From NCBI GenBank assembly GCA_938075565.1, contig CALJGU010000043.1, forward strand, positions 1 to 41,345: a stretch of DNA of 41,345 nucleotides. Direction: 5' to 3'. Position numbers and translations under genes: made by a program. The stretch is from an uncultured Opitutales bacterium (GTDB taxonomy: Bacteria > Verrucomicrobiota > Verrucomicrobiia > Opitutales > UBA2995). Shown piece after piece: positions 14,501 through 23,393 of this stretch. Position 1 is the first letter of the stretch; each line of letters starts with the position of its first letter. The notes beneath the pieces are model-generated. The model was not told where the DNA came from and did no database searches. It was given only the letters and a program-made list of their open reading frames with translations.

Positions 14501-15691
14501 TTATTCGATGATATCAGTGATACGTCCGGCACCGATGGTGCGGCCACCTTCACGGATCGCAAAACGCTGACCTTTTTCCATCGCGATGGGTTGGATCAAC
14601 TCAACATCGAGTCCGAGGTTATCACCAGGCATTACCATCTCAACACCGTCCGGAAGCTTTACGTTTCCGGTTACGTCGGTCGTTCTGAAGTAGAACTGAG
14701 GACGGTAACCATCGAAGAAAGGAGTGTGACGTCCGCCTTCATCCTTACTTAGGACGTAGATTTCCGCTTTACCTTTCTTGTGTGGGTTGATGGTTCCAGG
14801 CTGTGCAAGAACTTGTCCACGTTGAACAGCTTCCTTGTCGATACCACGGAGAAGAACACCAACGTTGTCACCCGCTTGACCTTGGTCGAGCAGCTTGCGG
14901 AACATTTCCACACCAGTAACAACTGTGCTTTGAGTGTCTTTCAATCCAACGATTTCGATGGTGTCACCTACTGTGACGATTCCACGCTCGATACGACCGG
15001 TAACAACCGTTCCGCGACCAGTGATGGAGAAAACGTCTTCAATTGACATAAGGAAAGGCTGATCGATGTCACGAACAGGCTCAGGAATGTCCTTATCAAC
15101 GGCGTCCAGTAGATTCTGAATTGCTTCGAGACCTTCAGGCTTTCCGTCAAGTGCTGCAGTAGCAGATCCACGGATGATTGAGATATTGTCGCCGTCGAAC
15201 TCATACTTGGAGAGAAGTTCACGAACTTCCATCTCAACAAGCTCCAAGAGCTCTTCGTCATCAATAAGGTCTACCTTATTAAGGAATACAACGATGTTTG
15301 GAACACCTACCTGGCGTGCGAGCAGGATGTGCTCACGCGTTTGTGGCATAGGTCCATCAGCTGCGCTTACAACCAAGATAGCTCCGTCCATTTGGGCGGC
15401 GCCAGTGATCATATTCTTTACGAAGTCAGCGTGACCCGGGCAGTCGACGTGAGCATAGTGCCTGTTTTCAGACTCATACTCAACGTGAGCAACTGCGATC
15501 GTAACGATCTTGGAATCGTCACGAACGGTTCCTCCCTTGGCGATATCCGCATAGGACTTCATTTCTGCAAGTCCTTTGCTAGCCTGTACAGAAAGTAAAG
15601 CTGTAGTTAGAGTCGTTTTACCGTGGTCAACGTGACCGATAGTTCCCACATTTACGTGTGGTTTTGTTCTTTCGAAAGTGCCCTTAGCCAT
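14501..15691 (-). CDS. tuf: Elongation factor Tu
   Basis: A 396-residue GTPase that delivers aminoacyl-tRNA to the ribosome. The G1 motif GHVDHGKT is near residue 19, DCPGHADF near 82 and NKVD near 137; domains II and III are complete. It sits between tRNA-Thr and tRNA-Trp and upstream of secE, while the str operon (rpsL-rpsG-fusA-rpsJ) has no tuf at its usual place. No Shine-Dalgarno is visible before the ATG, which is odd for one of the most abundant proteins. Confidence 0.98.
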   Translation of the reverse strand: MAKGTFERTKPHVNVGTIGHVDHGKTTLTTALLSVQASKGLAEMKSYADIAKGGTVRDDSKIVTIAVAHVEYESENRHYAHVDCPGHADFVKNMITGAAQMDGAILVVSAADGPMPQTREHILLARQVGVPNIVVFLNKVDLIDDEELLELVEMEVRELLSKYEFDGDNISIIRGSATAALDGKPEGLEAIQNLLDAVDKDIPEPVRDIDQPFLMSIEDVFSITGRGTVVTGRIERGIVTVGDTIEIVGLKDTQSTVVTGVEMFRKLLDQGQAGDNVGVLLRGIDKEAVQRGQVLAQPGTINPHKKGKAEIYVLSKDEGGRHTPFFDGYRPQFYFRTTDVTGNVKLPDGVEMVMPGDNLGLDVELIQPIAMEKGQRFAIREGGRTIGAGRITDIIE

Positions 15692-15753
15692 GGCTTATAG
15701 TTCGATAAAGGTTTGGTGATTAGTGATATATACTTTGGTAATTCTCTCTTGAA

Positions 15754-15829
<76 letters not shown>

Positions 15830-15930
15830 ACACTATCTAAATAAGAATCGTGTGAAGAAAATAGAGGCGGGAAAATGGCAAAAAGGAAATTGGGTCGTCA
15901 ACCCTTTATTTGCCTTTTTTCCAAAGGATT

Positions 15931-16677
15931 TCAAAGCCCGATTCTAATGTGAAAATATCCGGTGGTTCCCACAAGGAGCGGATGAACCCTTTCCAAGATA
16001 AAATCGCGGACGAAATCATCAGTGATTTCGCTCCCACTTGGGCTGACCAATAAGGGATTACCGGCGAGCCCATAGTCGGTGATCGAAATGGAGAATTCGG
16101 CGGGATTGAGCGGGAATTCAACTGTTTGTTCTGTATCGAATTCAATAAAAGTATTGAGCACTGGTTTCCCAAAGGAGGTTTTCGCCTCTACATACAATCC
16201 TGGACGTTGTTTATCGATCTTCGCTCGTGTTTGGGTAGCAAACTCGGAAACAAAATCCCGGGATACGGGCAGTAGGAGATCTAATGCAGTTCCTGCACCT
16301 GGGTTTAGTTCACTATCTAGTAACAGAAGAGAATCGTCCCAGCGGATGTCTGCGGGAAAAGAAGCTGCCAGCTGCACTTCAGGCTCCCAAACACTTGCGT
16401 CAGTCTTGATTGGGCCTGAGTAATTGCGGTCGGTGGGCAAAAATATGGGTTCCGAGTCGAACAAATAGGCTTGTTGCTCCAATTCGTCAGTCTCCATAGG
16501 ATATCCTTCAGGTTGGAATACCACGAAACTCTCATCCTGAACCCGTTTGGCCGGCTCTTTTAAGTCCCAGTTAAAAAGGTAGAAGACCCCGGCGTGAACG
16601 ATAACGGCCACTACAACAAAGACGAATACCCAGCGTTTGTAGCCAGGATGCTTTTGAATGTCTTCCTTTTTGCTCAT
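15931..16677 (-). CDS. Membrane-anchored protein in the TonB/TolA position of an ExbB-ExbD operon
   Basis: A 248-residue protein with a short cytoplasmic N-terminus, one transmembrane helix (about residues 17-36) and a periplasmic remainder. Its ATG overlaps the exbD stop by 4 nt (TCAT at 16674-16677), so translation is coupled. By topology and operon position it should be the force-transducing partner of the ExbB/ExbD motor. The periplasmic part lacks the proline-rich spacer of classical TonB, and its C-terminal domain has no motif I recognise. It could be a divergent TonB/TolA-like protein or another accessory subunit. Role by context only. Confidence 0.55.
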   Translation of the reverse strand: MSKKEDIQKHPGYKRWVFVFVVVAVIVHAGVFYLFNWDLKEPAKRVQDESFVVFQPEGYPMETDELEQQAYLFDSEPIFLPTDRNYSGPIKTDASVWEPEVQLAASFPADIRWDDSLLLLDSELNPGAGTALDLLLPVSRDFVSEFATQTRAKIDKQRPGLYVEAKTSFGKPVLNTFIEFDTEQTVEFPLNPAEFSISITDYGLAGNPLLVSPSGSEITDDFVRDFILERVHPLLVGTTGYFHIRIGL

Positions 16678-17117
16678 TGAAAGGTCGGTAGATCTATCAC
16701 CTCTTTCTCCCCAGCTACATGTACCTTGGAGAAGCCCGCTTTTTTGGCTTCTCCACTGATTTGGAAGAAAGTGTCCATTTTAATGTCTGGATCAAGACGC
16801 AGGAGCAGAACTGCACTTTCTTTTCCTTTGAGATACTCGCGCGCTTTTTCCTCAAACTGGTTTAGTTTCAGGTTTTGCCCTTCAAAAAGTAACATGTTGT
16901 CGCGCTTCACGGTGAGCACCGCTGTGACATTGATTCCGCTAACAAGGCTTTCATTTACCTCAAAATCAATCACAACCCCCTTGGGGACCACAAAGGGAGA
17001 GCTGAAGATTCCAAAAAATACAACAATCACCAGAATATCTATAATAGGTAGGACCTCGAGGTCAGACTTGGGATTGGTACGAATGAATCGTTCAAGTTCA
17101 AGTGGTTGGCTAAGCAT
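16674..17117 (-). CDS. exbD: ExbD/TolR-family proton-channel subunit
   Basis: An inner-membrane protein that works with ExbB to convert the proton gradient into mechanical energy for outer-membrane processes. The single N-terminal transmembrane helix contains the channel aspartate in LPIIDILVIVVFFGIF. A periplasmic ExbD fold follows, with the typical LLLRLDPDIKMDTFF stretch. I chose the ATG at 17117 (147 residues) because an AGGAGG Shine-Dalgarno sits 9 nt ahead of it; the longer frame from 17171 adds 18 charged residues unlike the family. It overlaps the exbB end by 8 nt and the next gene by 4 nt. Confidence 0.88.
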   Translation of the reverse strand: MLSQPLELERFIRTNPKSDLEVLPIIDILVIVVFFGIFSSPFVVPKGVVIDFEVNESLVSGINVTAVLTVKRDNMLLFEGQNLKLNQFEEKAREYLKGKESAVLLLRLDPDIKMDTFFQISGEAKKAGFSKVHVAGEKEVIDLPTFQ

Positions 17118-17784
17118 CTTCTCGACCCTCCTTTGCTGGTGCCGCAATTCCCTCGGCCTCTCGCAAATCACGCATGAGGAATTTCAGCATTTCATTTCCG
17201 GTCCACTCCATATCGCGGACTAAGGCGCGTACACGGCCATGCAAGAAATGGAATCCGATGAAAGCGAGCACCGCGATAGCCAGGCCACATGCTGTAGTAA
17301 TAAGGGACTGCCACATCCCATTGGATAGAACAGTCGCATCTGAGTAATTCCCTGACTGTTCCATATTATAGAAAGTTTGAGCCAATCCGAGCACCGTGCC
17401 CAGTAAACCGACTAATGGAGCTGACTTCGCAAGGGCAGCCAAGGTGCCAAGACGTTTCTCTAGGACAGGAATTTCCACCAAAGCGGCTTCTTGAATTTCG
17501 TAGCGTATCTTTTCTTCATCTTCCCCGTAATGAAGGAGGCTAGCTTTGACCAGACTTGGAACCGGCCCAGGCGTTTCTTCACAGAGAGTGAGTGCCTCTA
17601 CCAATCTTTGCTTGCGGACGATATTCTTAATGCCTGTGACAAACTCGGAGGAACGGATCTGTCCACGGTGCAGAAATAGTACTCGCTCAATGAAGATCAG
17701 AAAGCAGACCAGGCTCATCAATAAAAGGACCCAAATCATCGGTCCTCCTTTTTCCAACAAACTTAGATCTATACCTTCCATCAT
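17110..17784 (-). CDS. exbB: MotA/TolQ/ExbB-family proton-channel subunit
   Basis: A 224-residue inner-membrane protein with three predicted helices: about residues 15-34, about 115-135 with the family motif PLVGLLGTVLGLAQTF, and about 155-180 with the TACGLAIAVLAFIGFHF segment. With ExbD it forms the stator-like channel energising TonB- or Tol-type systems. The ATG lies directly next to the TPR-gene stop (no spacing), and the 3' end overlaps exbD by 8 nt. The sequence alone does not separate ExbB from TolQ. Confidence 0.88.
   Translation of the reverse strand: MMEGIDLSLLEKGGPMIWVLLLMSLVCFLIFIERVLFLHRGQIRSSEFVTGIKNIVRKQRLVEALTLCEETPGPVPSLVKASLLHYGEDEEKIRYEIQEAALVEIPVLEKRLGTLAALAKSAPLVGLLGTVLGLAQTFYNMEQSGNYSDATVLSNGMWQSLITTACGLAIAVLAFIGFHFLHGRVRALVRDMEWTGNEMLKFLMRDLREAEGIAAPAKEGREDA
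17127..17132 (-). promoter_or_regulatory. Shine-Dalgarno site that fixes the exbD start
   Basis: A perfect AGGAGG on the minus strand, 9 nt upstream of the ATG at 17117 and inside the 3' end of exbB. It supports the internal start over the upstream ATG at 17171. Confidence 0.75.
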
Positions 17785-20394
17785 TTAACCCTTTTTCTGA
17801 GCCAATCGGCTCAATTTACCCTCCGCAAGACTATTGAAAGGGAGCCCAAACTCCTGAATATAGGAGTAGACACGACGAGCTGCGTCAACGTCGCCCTGCT
17901 CTTCCAAGACTTCACCTAATGAAATGACAATTTTCGACATCCAGTATCGCCCAGTAGGTCCAAGCAAGTCGGATTGATCGGCATCGAGAAGAAACTGATT
18001 AATAGCCAACCAATAGATTTCGACAACTCGATCAGGGTTGCTTCGACGGTCATAAGAAAAAGCCCACATCCAACTCGCTTCCACTCGCAAATCAATCGGT
18101 AGCTCTGGTAGCTCAGCTAATCGCTCAAAACGTCCAATGGCCTGATCAAGGCGCGCTTGAGAAGTATCAGTCTGGGCCAAAATGCACTTAGCCTGGGCCA
18201 TCTCAACAATGTGCTTATCTTTGTGCTGCGGAAAATCCACCAACAATCGATCGTAGACAACTTCAGCGCCCCCAAAGTCGTTGAAGCGACGGAGCAGGTT
18301 CCCTTGGTGGAGGCGGCTGTAGAATACAAGAGGATGCTCAGCATGGTTCTCGGCCAACCGATTGAGGATTTGATTCGCTTCCAGGCGAGTCGCATCAGTA
18401 CCTCGATTCAGGGCATTCAGAGCTGCTTCATAAAGCGCAACGGGTGTGAGTTCGCTCCCGGGGTAATTGTCCGCAAGCTCGATGTACCGCCGCTGGGCAT
18501 CTACCAGGAGATTCTGGGACGCATAATACCTCGCTTCAGCCAAATAGCTCTGCACTGCAGCCCGAGTACTGGGATAGTCACTGCGAACCATCTCCATCAA
18601 TTCCAATCCCTCCTCCTGCCGACCCGCAAAGATGAGCGCCTGCCCTTCCAGAATATTGGTAAGCGTCGAAACATCGATCCCCGTAGCCGGATCGATCGCT
18701 CCTTCGGCTGCCGTTAATCCAGCATAAACTTCCCCCGCAAGAATGGGAGTGGCCTGGTAGTTTCCAGTCTGGAGAGATAATTGGCACCGGAACCAAAGTA
18801 GACGAATCCACAGATCTACTGGCAACACGTCTCTGGCATCTTGAGTTAACCAGGAGTTGAGCACATCAAAGGCTTTCCTTTGTTCTCCGGCAGAATGCAG
18901 AGCCGTCAGGTAGTTCCAAAGTGCTCGCCATTTCTGAACAGGATCCAAGCTATCGTCTGTTTTGAAACTCTCCATGTGCCTTCCAGCCTCATCCAGATTA
19001 CCGGCACGAATCTCAGAAAGTACCCATTGAAACAAAATCCCACCGCGATTTACACCTACTTGCTGAATAGCAATACCATAGGATTCGGCGGCATCCCCAT
19101 AGTCACCCGCTTGAAAAAAGCAGTCAGCCACCAATAACTGGAGCTGGTTCTGTTCATCTGGGTCGACAACCAGATTGCTTAATTCAATTAACAGTCCTGA
19201 TGCAGTACGATACCGCTGCCGCTGGAATGCGATAAGCACCAGCAAGCGAGTCGCTGATTCCCTAAGTTCTACATCGGGATTTCGCTGTAGTAATGCCTCA
19301 CAATCTGTGCCTGATGCCTCGTAATCACCTTTTCGGTACAATAATTGAGCTCTATTATAGAAGATCCGATTGGCCAATTCCTGTGGAAACTGCCCTTGAT
19401 CCAAGGTATCTGTGAAATTTAGGAAGTCATCGATCTCTTCAACCGAAGATGCCACGGACACCAGTTCTCTTAGGGCCCGCAAACGAAGTTCTGTGACTAC
19501 GCCCACCGAAACCAGATCCCTAAAGGCATCCGCCCCAATCGCCGAATCGTAGCCAGCTATAATTCCAAGGAGTAACAATAACTCGTCCCTTAAATCATAA
19601 TCTGCCTCACTTATGCTAGGAAGCGTTTGCGTGATGGCTTGAGTCGCTTCGGAAAATCGATCCGACAGATAGAGAGCAATGGCATACTCCTTGGTAAACT
19701 GGTATCCAGCTCGAATGTCTGATACCAATCCTTCATCCATTTTCGTTTTCAGATCCTCTAGATCGTCTTCATCGAGAGCTTCACCATTCAGTAGAAGGCT
19801 TCTATATATGATCAAGTCGACCTGGGAGCTTTGTTCAGGGGAAACAGATAGCAGGCGAGCTCGGTTCAGCAGAGAATCGCCCTCTTCATTCTCCGATCGC
19901 TTTTCGATGAGGCCTAAAAGCAAGTAATACCAAGCCAGGTCATACTCCTTTAGATCTTCAATGATTATCTCCTCAAGGCCATCCTCGGCATCATCAAAGC
20001 TACCGTTGAAAAAACTAACCAATGCCTGCCTTAAGGTTACCCTGGAATCCGGATTGCCTCGGAAACTGGATAGAGCTTGGTCCGCATCATCCATCCGCCC
20101 CAAGGCGATAAAGGCAGAAATCCGATTGAGCTCCATCTCGTGGGTCCGGGAATTCCCCCCATCAGCCCCAACTAATAGCTGATCATACAGCCCAATAGCA
20201 ATAGAGGCCAAACCAGACCTCAGAGCGTTGTCTGCTGCTGCCTCCTGCCAAAGGCGTAAATTAATTGCACGCTCAGCTCCTAGGTCTTCTTCCTCCACCA
20301 AAGGCACAAGCGTCATGAGCGGGTCCTGATTCTTCCCGAATAAAGTCAGCCAGACCTGACTTAAAAAGCAGGTCACAAAGAGGACACGTTTCAT
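17785..20394 (-). CDS. Large secreted/periplasmic TPR-repeat protein
   Basis: An 869-residue protein with a hydrophobic N-terminal signal (about residues 1-20). Behind it is an almost wholly alpha-helical tract with repeated tetratricopeptide-like units (for example A-x-x-L-Y-R-K-G-D-Y-E-A-S, then A-D-C-F-F-Q-A-G-D-Y-G-D-A-A-E-S-Y and A-R-Y-Y-A-S-Q-N-L-L-V-D-A-Q-R-R-Y). It heads the operon with exbB, exbD and the TonB-position gene. Such TPR proteins beside ExbBD operons are often seen in Gram-negative bacteria and probably act as periplasmic scaffolds. No enzymatic motif is visible. Its exact function is unknown. Confidence 0.75.
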   Translation of the reverse strand: MKRVLFVTCFLSQVWLTLFGKNQDPLMTLVPLVEEEDLGAERAINLRLWQEAAADNALRSGLASIAIGLYDQLLVGADGGNSRTHEMELNRISAFIALGRMDDADQALSSFRGNPDSRVTLRQALVSFFNGSFDDAEDGLEEIIIEDLKEYDLAWYYLLLGLIEKRSENEEGDSLLNRARLLSVSPEQSSQVDLIIYRSLLLNGEALDEDDLEDLKTKMDEGLVSDIRAGYQFTKEYAIALYLSDRFSEATQAITQTLPSISEADYDLRDELLLLLGIIAGYDSAIGADAFRDLVSVGVVTELRLRALRELVSVASSVEEIDDFLNFTDTLDQGQFPQELANRIFYNRAQLLYRKGDYEASGTDCEALLQRNPDVELRESATRLLVLIAFQRQRYRTASGLLIELSNLVVDPDEQNQLQLLVADCFFQAGDYGDAAESYGIAIQQVGVNRGGILFQWVLSEIRAGNLDEAGRHMESFKTDDSLDPVQKWRALWNYLTALHSAGEQRKAFDVLNSWLTQDARDVLPVDLWIRLLWFRCQLSLQTGNYQATPILAGEVYAGLTAAEGAIDPATGIDVSTLTNILEGQALIFAGRQEEGLELMEMVRSDYPSTRAAVQSYLAEARYYASQNLLVDAQRRYIELADNYPGSELTPVALYEAALNALNRGTDATRLEANQILNRLAENHAEHPLVFYSRLHQGNLLRRFNDFGGAEVVYDRLLVDFPQHKDKHIVEMAQAKCILAQTDTSQARLDQAIGRFERLAELPELPIDLRVEASWMWAFSYDRRSNPDRVVEIYWLAINQFLLDADQSDLLGPTGRYWMSKIVISLGEVLEEQGDVDAARRVYSYIQEFGLPFNSLAEGKLSRLAQKKG

Positions 20395-20443
20395 ATTACG
20401 GAACTAATACCAAGAGAGACAGGACGAGCTAAGTGCAGAAATC

Positions 20444-20815
20444 CTAGATATGGCGCGAGTCTTCTTCGTCCTTGGCAGAATACCCACTGTCCTGTCGCTT
20501 ATGGTTAACTTCGTTCTTTTTAATGTATGCCTGGTACACATCGTCGGGAGTCATACCCAACACTTGCCCCAGGGAAATGAGAAAATGGAAAAGATCTACG
20601 ACCTCGACCTTGGCATTTTGTTTATCGAATTCTTGATATTTTGCCCACCACTTCCAGGGAACAGAGTCGATGAGCTCTGCCAACTCTTGCTGCATAGCGC
20701 GCGTGTAATTGAGGACCCACTTGGTTTGCTCCTCCTCAGACATTCCATCAGTATTCACACCAATGCGCTTGTTCAATTGGTCTTGTAGGCTAAAAATTTC
20801 ATCGAGTTTATCCAT
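20444..20815 (-). CDS. Dimeric-type dUTP diphosphatase (all-alpha NTP pyrophosphatase superfamily)
   Basis: A 123-residue all-helical protein. The metal-binding pattern of the superfamily is present: Q-Q-E-L-A-E-L-I-D-S near residue 41 followed by W-K-W-W, then E-V-V-D-L-F-H-F near 70. The W-K-W-W and D-L-F-H-F segments are characteristic of the dimeric dUTPase branch, rather than MazG. It would hydrolyse dUTP to dUMP, keeping uracil out of DNA and feeding thymidylate synthesis. The gene ends 49 nt before the TPR gene. It starts 3 nt after the stop of a tiny LysM-like ORF. No Shine-Dalgarno is visible. Confidence 0.78.
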   Translation of the reverse strand: MDKLDEIFSLQDQLNKRIGVNTDGMSEEEQTKWVLNYTRAMQQELAELIDSVPWKWWAKYQEFDKQNAKVEVVDLFHFLISLGQVLGMTPDDVYQAYIKKNEVNHKRQDSGYSAKDEEDSRHI

Positions 20816-20818
20816 GGG

Positions 20819-20920
20819 CTAAAGGTTTGGCCAAGCCACCACCCGGGGCAAGTCGAATTCAGTGATACTCTGCGATCCAGCCACATTGCTGGCGATATCG
20901 CTTAAAGTATCCCCCATCAT
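20819..20920 (-). CDS. Tiny LysM-like ORF or gene remnant
   Basis: A 33-codon frame beginning MMGDTLSDIASNVAG and ending FDLPRVVAWPNL, stopping 3 nt before the dUTPase ATG. GDTLSDIA is a textbook start of a LysM peptidoglycan-binding motif, but the frame is too short for a whole LysM domain and has no signal peptide. An in-frame TAG lies a few codons upstream. It may be the 3' remnant of a decayed LysM gene, or a short leader ORF for the dUTPase. Chance similarity cannot be excluded. Confidence 0.3.
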   Translation of the reverse strand: MMGDTLSDIASNVAGSQSITEFDLPRVVAWPNL

Positions 20921-21170
20921 CCAGAAGGGAAACTAGTCTTCAATTCGAGGATTTCCCGATTATTACCTTGTAAAAAACAAGGACATTTCTGAAAGATAAA
21001 CCTTTTTAACCAAGGTCACCATCCAAATATCTGAGGATTCTAACAGGCACCCATAGAATGACTTGCACATCTGATATCTCATTCCCTACCTCTCAAAAGC
21101 CTTCACTGCCTGCCTCCCACGTACGTGACCTCCTCGATACATCCAAAACCCATCAAGATAAGATCTTACC
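20921..21170. other. Divergent intergenic region with one small palindrome
   Basis: This gap separates the minus-strand dUTPase side from the plus-strand gene at 21171 and must hold promoters in both directions. The only structure seen is CCTTGT-AAAAA-ACAAGG at 20966-20982, a 6-bp stem with a 5-nt A loop, possibly an operator or simple hairpin. No convincing -35/-10 pair was identified. Confidence 0.4.
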
Positions 21171-22064
21171 ATGCCCGAATTTGAAGAGGCCAAACCCGTT
21201 CATACCAAAACCGATTACGATCTGAATTCTGAAGATTTTTCAGCTCCATCGAAATCATCACAACCATCCGTTCCTACACCACCAAGACCCTCACAGAGCA
21301 ACAAATCTGCTCCACAAAGGCGCTCCAGATACAAAAGCGAAAGGAAACCGGCCCCAAAGAAAACGGTGCCTCAATCCACTGCATCGTCACCGAGCAAGCC
21401 GGCTCCAGAGTCTCAGCAAAAGCAGGAGCAGAAACCCAGAGACTCCGGGGAAAGATCCCAAGAGCCTAAAAAGCAGGAACATAAACCACATGCTCAATCT
21501 CGGTCTGAGGACGGAGATAACCAAGGGAACGCCAAGAAACGACCACGTCGCAGACGGCCCCAGAATCGGAACCGCAATCGGTCAGAACAAAACGACCAAG
21601 ATGGTTCTGAAGGTCCAAGAAACCAACGTCCACGCAATCAACAGAATCGTGATGGGAATCAAGGGAAAGGACAAGGCCGGCAAAACCGTAATAGAAATCA
21701 GAACCGGCGCAACCAGCGGAGGAAACCTGCTAAGAAAGGGTTATTCGCATCGATCATTTCCAGTATAAAAGGCCTCTTCGGCATCAAGGAAGAGGAACCC
21801 AAGAAGCAATACCGAAACCGCGGCCCGCGCAAACGTCGTCCTAGACGTCGTAAGAATCAAAATCAGGGCAACCGTCCACAAGGACAGGGTAACCAACAAG
21901 GAGGTAACCCCAATCAATCAAAGGCATCCAACGGCGAAGGTCAGGATGTGGCAAAGAAGCGCTCGCGCCGCAGAAGAAGACGGCGTCCTAATCGTCGTCC
22001 AGATGACAATAAGCAGTCGTCCGAATCTTCGTCAAAGCCGGATAACAAACCTGACGCTTCCTAA
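21171..22064 (+). CDS. Very basic, disordered Arg/Asn/Gln-rich protein with a central amphipathic helix
   Basis: A 297-residue low-complexity protein. Residues 1-120 are Ser/Pro/Lys/Gln-rich. Residues 121-188 and 210-280 are dense in Arg, Asn and Gln, with runs such as KKRPRRRRPQNRNRNR and KKRSRRRRRRRPNRR. Between them, residues 189-205 (KGLFASIISSIKGLFGI) form the only hydrophobic stretch and would make an amphipathic helix. The layout recalls the disordered scaffold half of RNase E, with a membrane-targeting helix among RNA-binding arginine blocks, but no catalytic domain is present. It ends 21 nt before murA. An RNA-binding or membrane-tethering role is inference; the family is not recognised. 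Confidence 0.7.
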   Translation: MPEFEEAKPVHTKTDYDLNSEDFSAPSKSSQPSVPTPPRPSQSNKSAPQRRSRYKSERKPAPKKTVPQSTASSPSKPAPESQQKQEQKPRDSGERSQEPKKQEHKPHAQSRSEDGDNQGNAKKRPRRRRPQNRNRNRSEQNDQDGSEGPRNQRPRNQQNRDGNQGKGQGRQNRNRNQNRRNQRRKPAKKGLFASIISSIKGLFGIKEEEPKKQYRNRGPRKRRPRRRKNQNQGNRPQGQGNQQGGNPNQSKASNGEGQDVAKKRSRRRRRRRPNRRPDDNKQSSESSSKPDNKPDAS

Positions 22065-22085
22065 CCTTTTTTACTCCACCATCTC

Positions 22086-23390
22086 ATGGACGTAATGCGA
22101 ATTGAGGGAGGAAACACCCTCAGCGGCTCTATTTCAGTTAGCGGCGCTAAAAATGCAGCGCTACCTATCTTTGCAGCAACCCTGCTCACCGAAGAAACCT
22201 GTGTACTCGAAAATGTACCCAATTTAAGCGATATCCGCTTCATGGCGGAAATCCTGGAACATTTGGGAGCCGAGGTTGAACAAACGGGACCCACCACTTG
22301 GAAAATCACCGCCAAGGACATCTCACACCGTGCCCCCTACGACTTAGTCCGAAAAATGCGCGCTTCGGTCTGCTTGATGGGGCCATTGGCTGGTCGTTTG
22401 AAGAAAGCAGAAATTTCGTTGCCGGGTGGTTGCGTAATCGGACCACGTCCCATCGATATGCACATCAAAGGTTTTACTGGACTGGGTATGAAGGTCGACG
22501 TGGACAAGGGCTATGTATTTCTCGATGCAGAACATGCCTGCGGTAACCCGATATTTTTAGGTGGCCGTCACGGTAGCACCGTTACAGGAACCGCCAATGT
22601 ATTGATGGCTGCAGTACTAACTCCGGGCAAAACGATCATCGAATGTGCAGCCTGCGAACCTGAGGTGGTCGATCTCTGCAGGATGCTCGTCAGCATGGGA
22701 GCAGACATCGATGGTATCGGCAGTCCAACTCTGACCATTCAGGGCGTAGATCGCCTCACTGGATGCAAATATAGTATTTTGCCAGATCGAATCGAGGCAG
22801 GCACCTTTCTCATTGCAGGTGCCATGGCTGGTGAAAATCTGACCGTCACTAACCTGCGCGTCGCGGATCAGGCGGCATTGATTGATAAACTCAAAGAAGC
22901 GGGAGTACCCCTTACCATAGATTCGGAATCGTCGATCACGGTGAGCAAAAGTTCCGTCCCTCTCATACCAGTGGACGTGGTCACTCATCCCCACCCTGGG
23001 TTTCCTACCGATGTTCAGGCCCAAATGAGTACGCTTATGTCGGTTACTCCTGGTATCAGTATCGTCACAGAGAAGATTTTCCCAAACCGCTTCATGCATG
23101 TGCCCGAGCTTCAACGTATGGGAGCAGACATCGCTATCGAAGGCCCCAATGCGATTGTGAAGGGTCAGCAAAAGCTTTCCGGTGCCCCGGTAATGGCCTC
23201 CGATCTCCGTGCCAGCGCGGCACTCATATTGGCAGGTCTCGTTGCTGAAGGAACCACTTGGGTTTTGCGTATCTACCACCTGGATCGTGGTTACGACAAG
23301 ATCGACGACAAGTTGAGAGCAGTAGGAGCAGTCATTGAACGACTGCCAGAAAAAGACATGCCGCAAGATTTGAATCCTGAAGCAGCTTGA
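22086..23390 (+). CDS. murA: UDP-N-acetylglucosamine 1-carboxyvinyltransferase (MurA)
   Basis: A 434-residue cytoplasmic enzyme that transfers enolpyruvyl from PEP to UDP-GlcNAc, the first committed step of peptidoglycan synthesis. Lys22 and Asn23 in SGAKNAALP match the catalytic pair. The active-site cysteine is kept in LPGGCVIGPRP (Cys116), so the enzyme should be sensitive to fosfomycin, unlike the Cys-to-Asp form of chlamydiae. The H-P-G-F-P-T-D-x-Q motif near residue 303 is present. No Shine-Dalgarno precedes the ATG. It is followed after 3 nt by ruvB in the same frame. Confidence 0.97.
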   Translation: MDVMRIEGGNTLSGSISVSGAKNAALPIFAATLLTEETCVLENVPNLSDIRFMAEILEHLGAEVEQTGPTTWKITAKDISHRAPYDLVRKMRASVCLMGPLAGRLKKAEISLPGGCVIGPRPIDMHIKGFTGLGMKVDVDKGYVFLDAEHACGNPIFLGGRHGSTVTGTANVLMAAVLTPGKTIIECAACEPEVVDLCRMLVSMGADIDGIGSPTLTIQGVDRLTGCKYSILPDRIEAGTFLIAGAMAGENLTVTNLRVADQAALIDKLKEAGVPLTIDSESSITVSKSSVPLIPVDVVTHPHPGFPTDVQAQMSTLMSVTPGISIVTEKIFPNRFMHVPELQRMGADIAIEGPNAIVKGQQKLSGAPVMASDLRASAALILAGLVAEGTTWVLRIYHLDRGYDKIDDKLRAVGAVIERLPEKDMPQDLNPEAA

Positions 23391-23393
23391 TCC

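Noticed and set aside
21540-22010. Repeat-rich DNA at 21540-22010 as a CRISPR-like or minisatellite array
   Set aside because: The repetition comes from Arg/Asn/Gln codons in one open reading frame; there are no regular repeat units or spacers.
22617-23366. 249-codon minus-strand frame inside murA
   Set aside because: Fully antisense to conserved murA sequence, with no recognisable domain.
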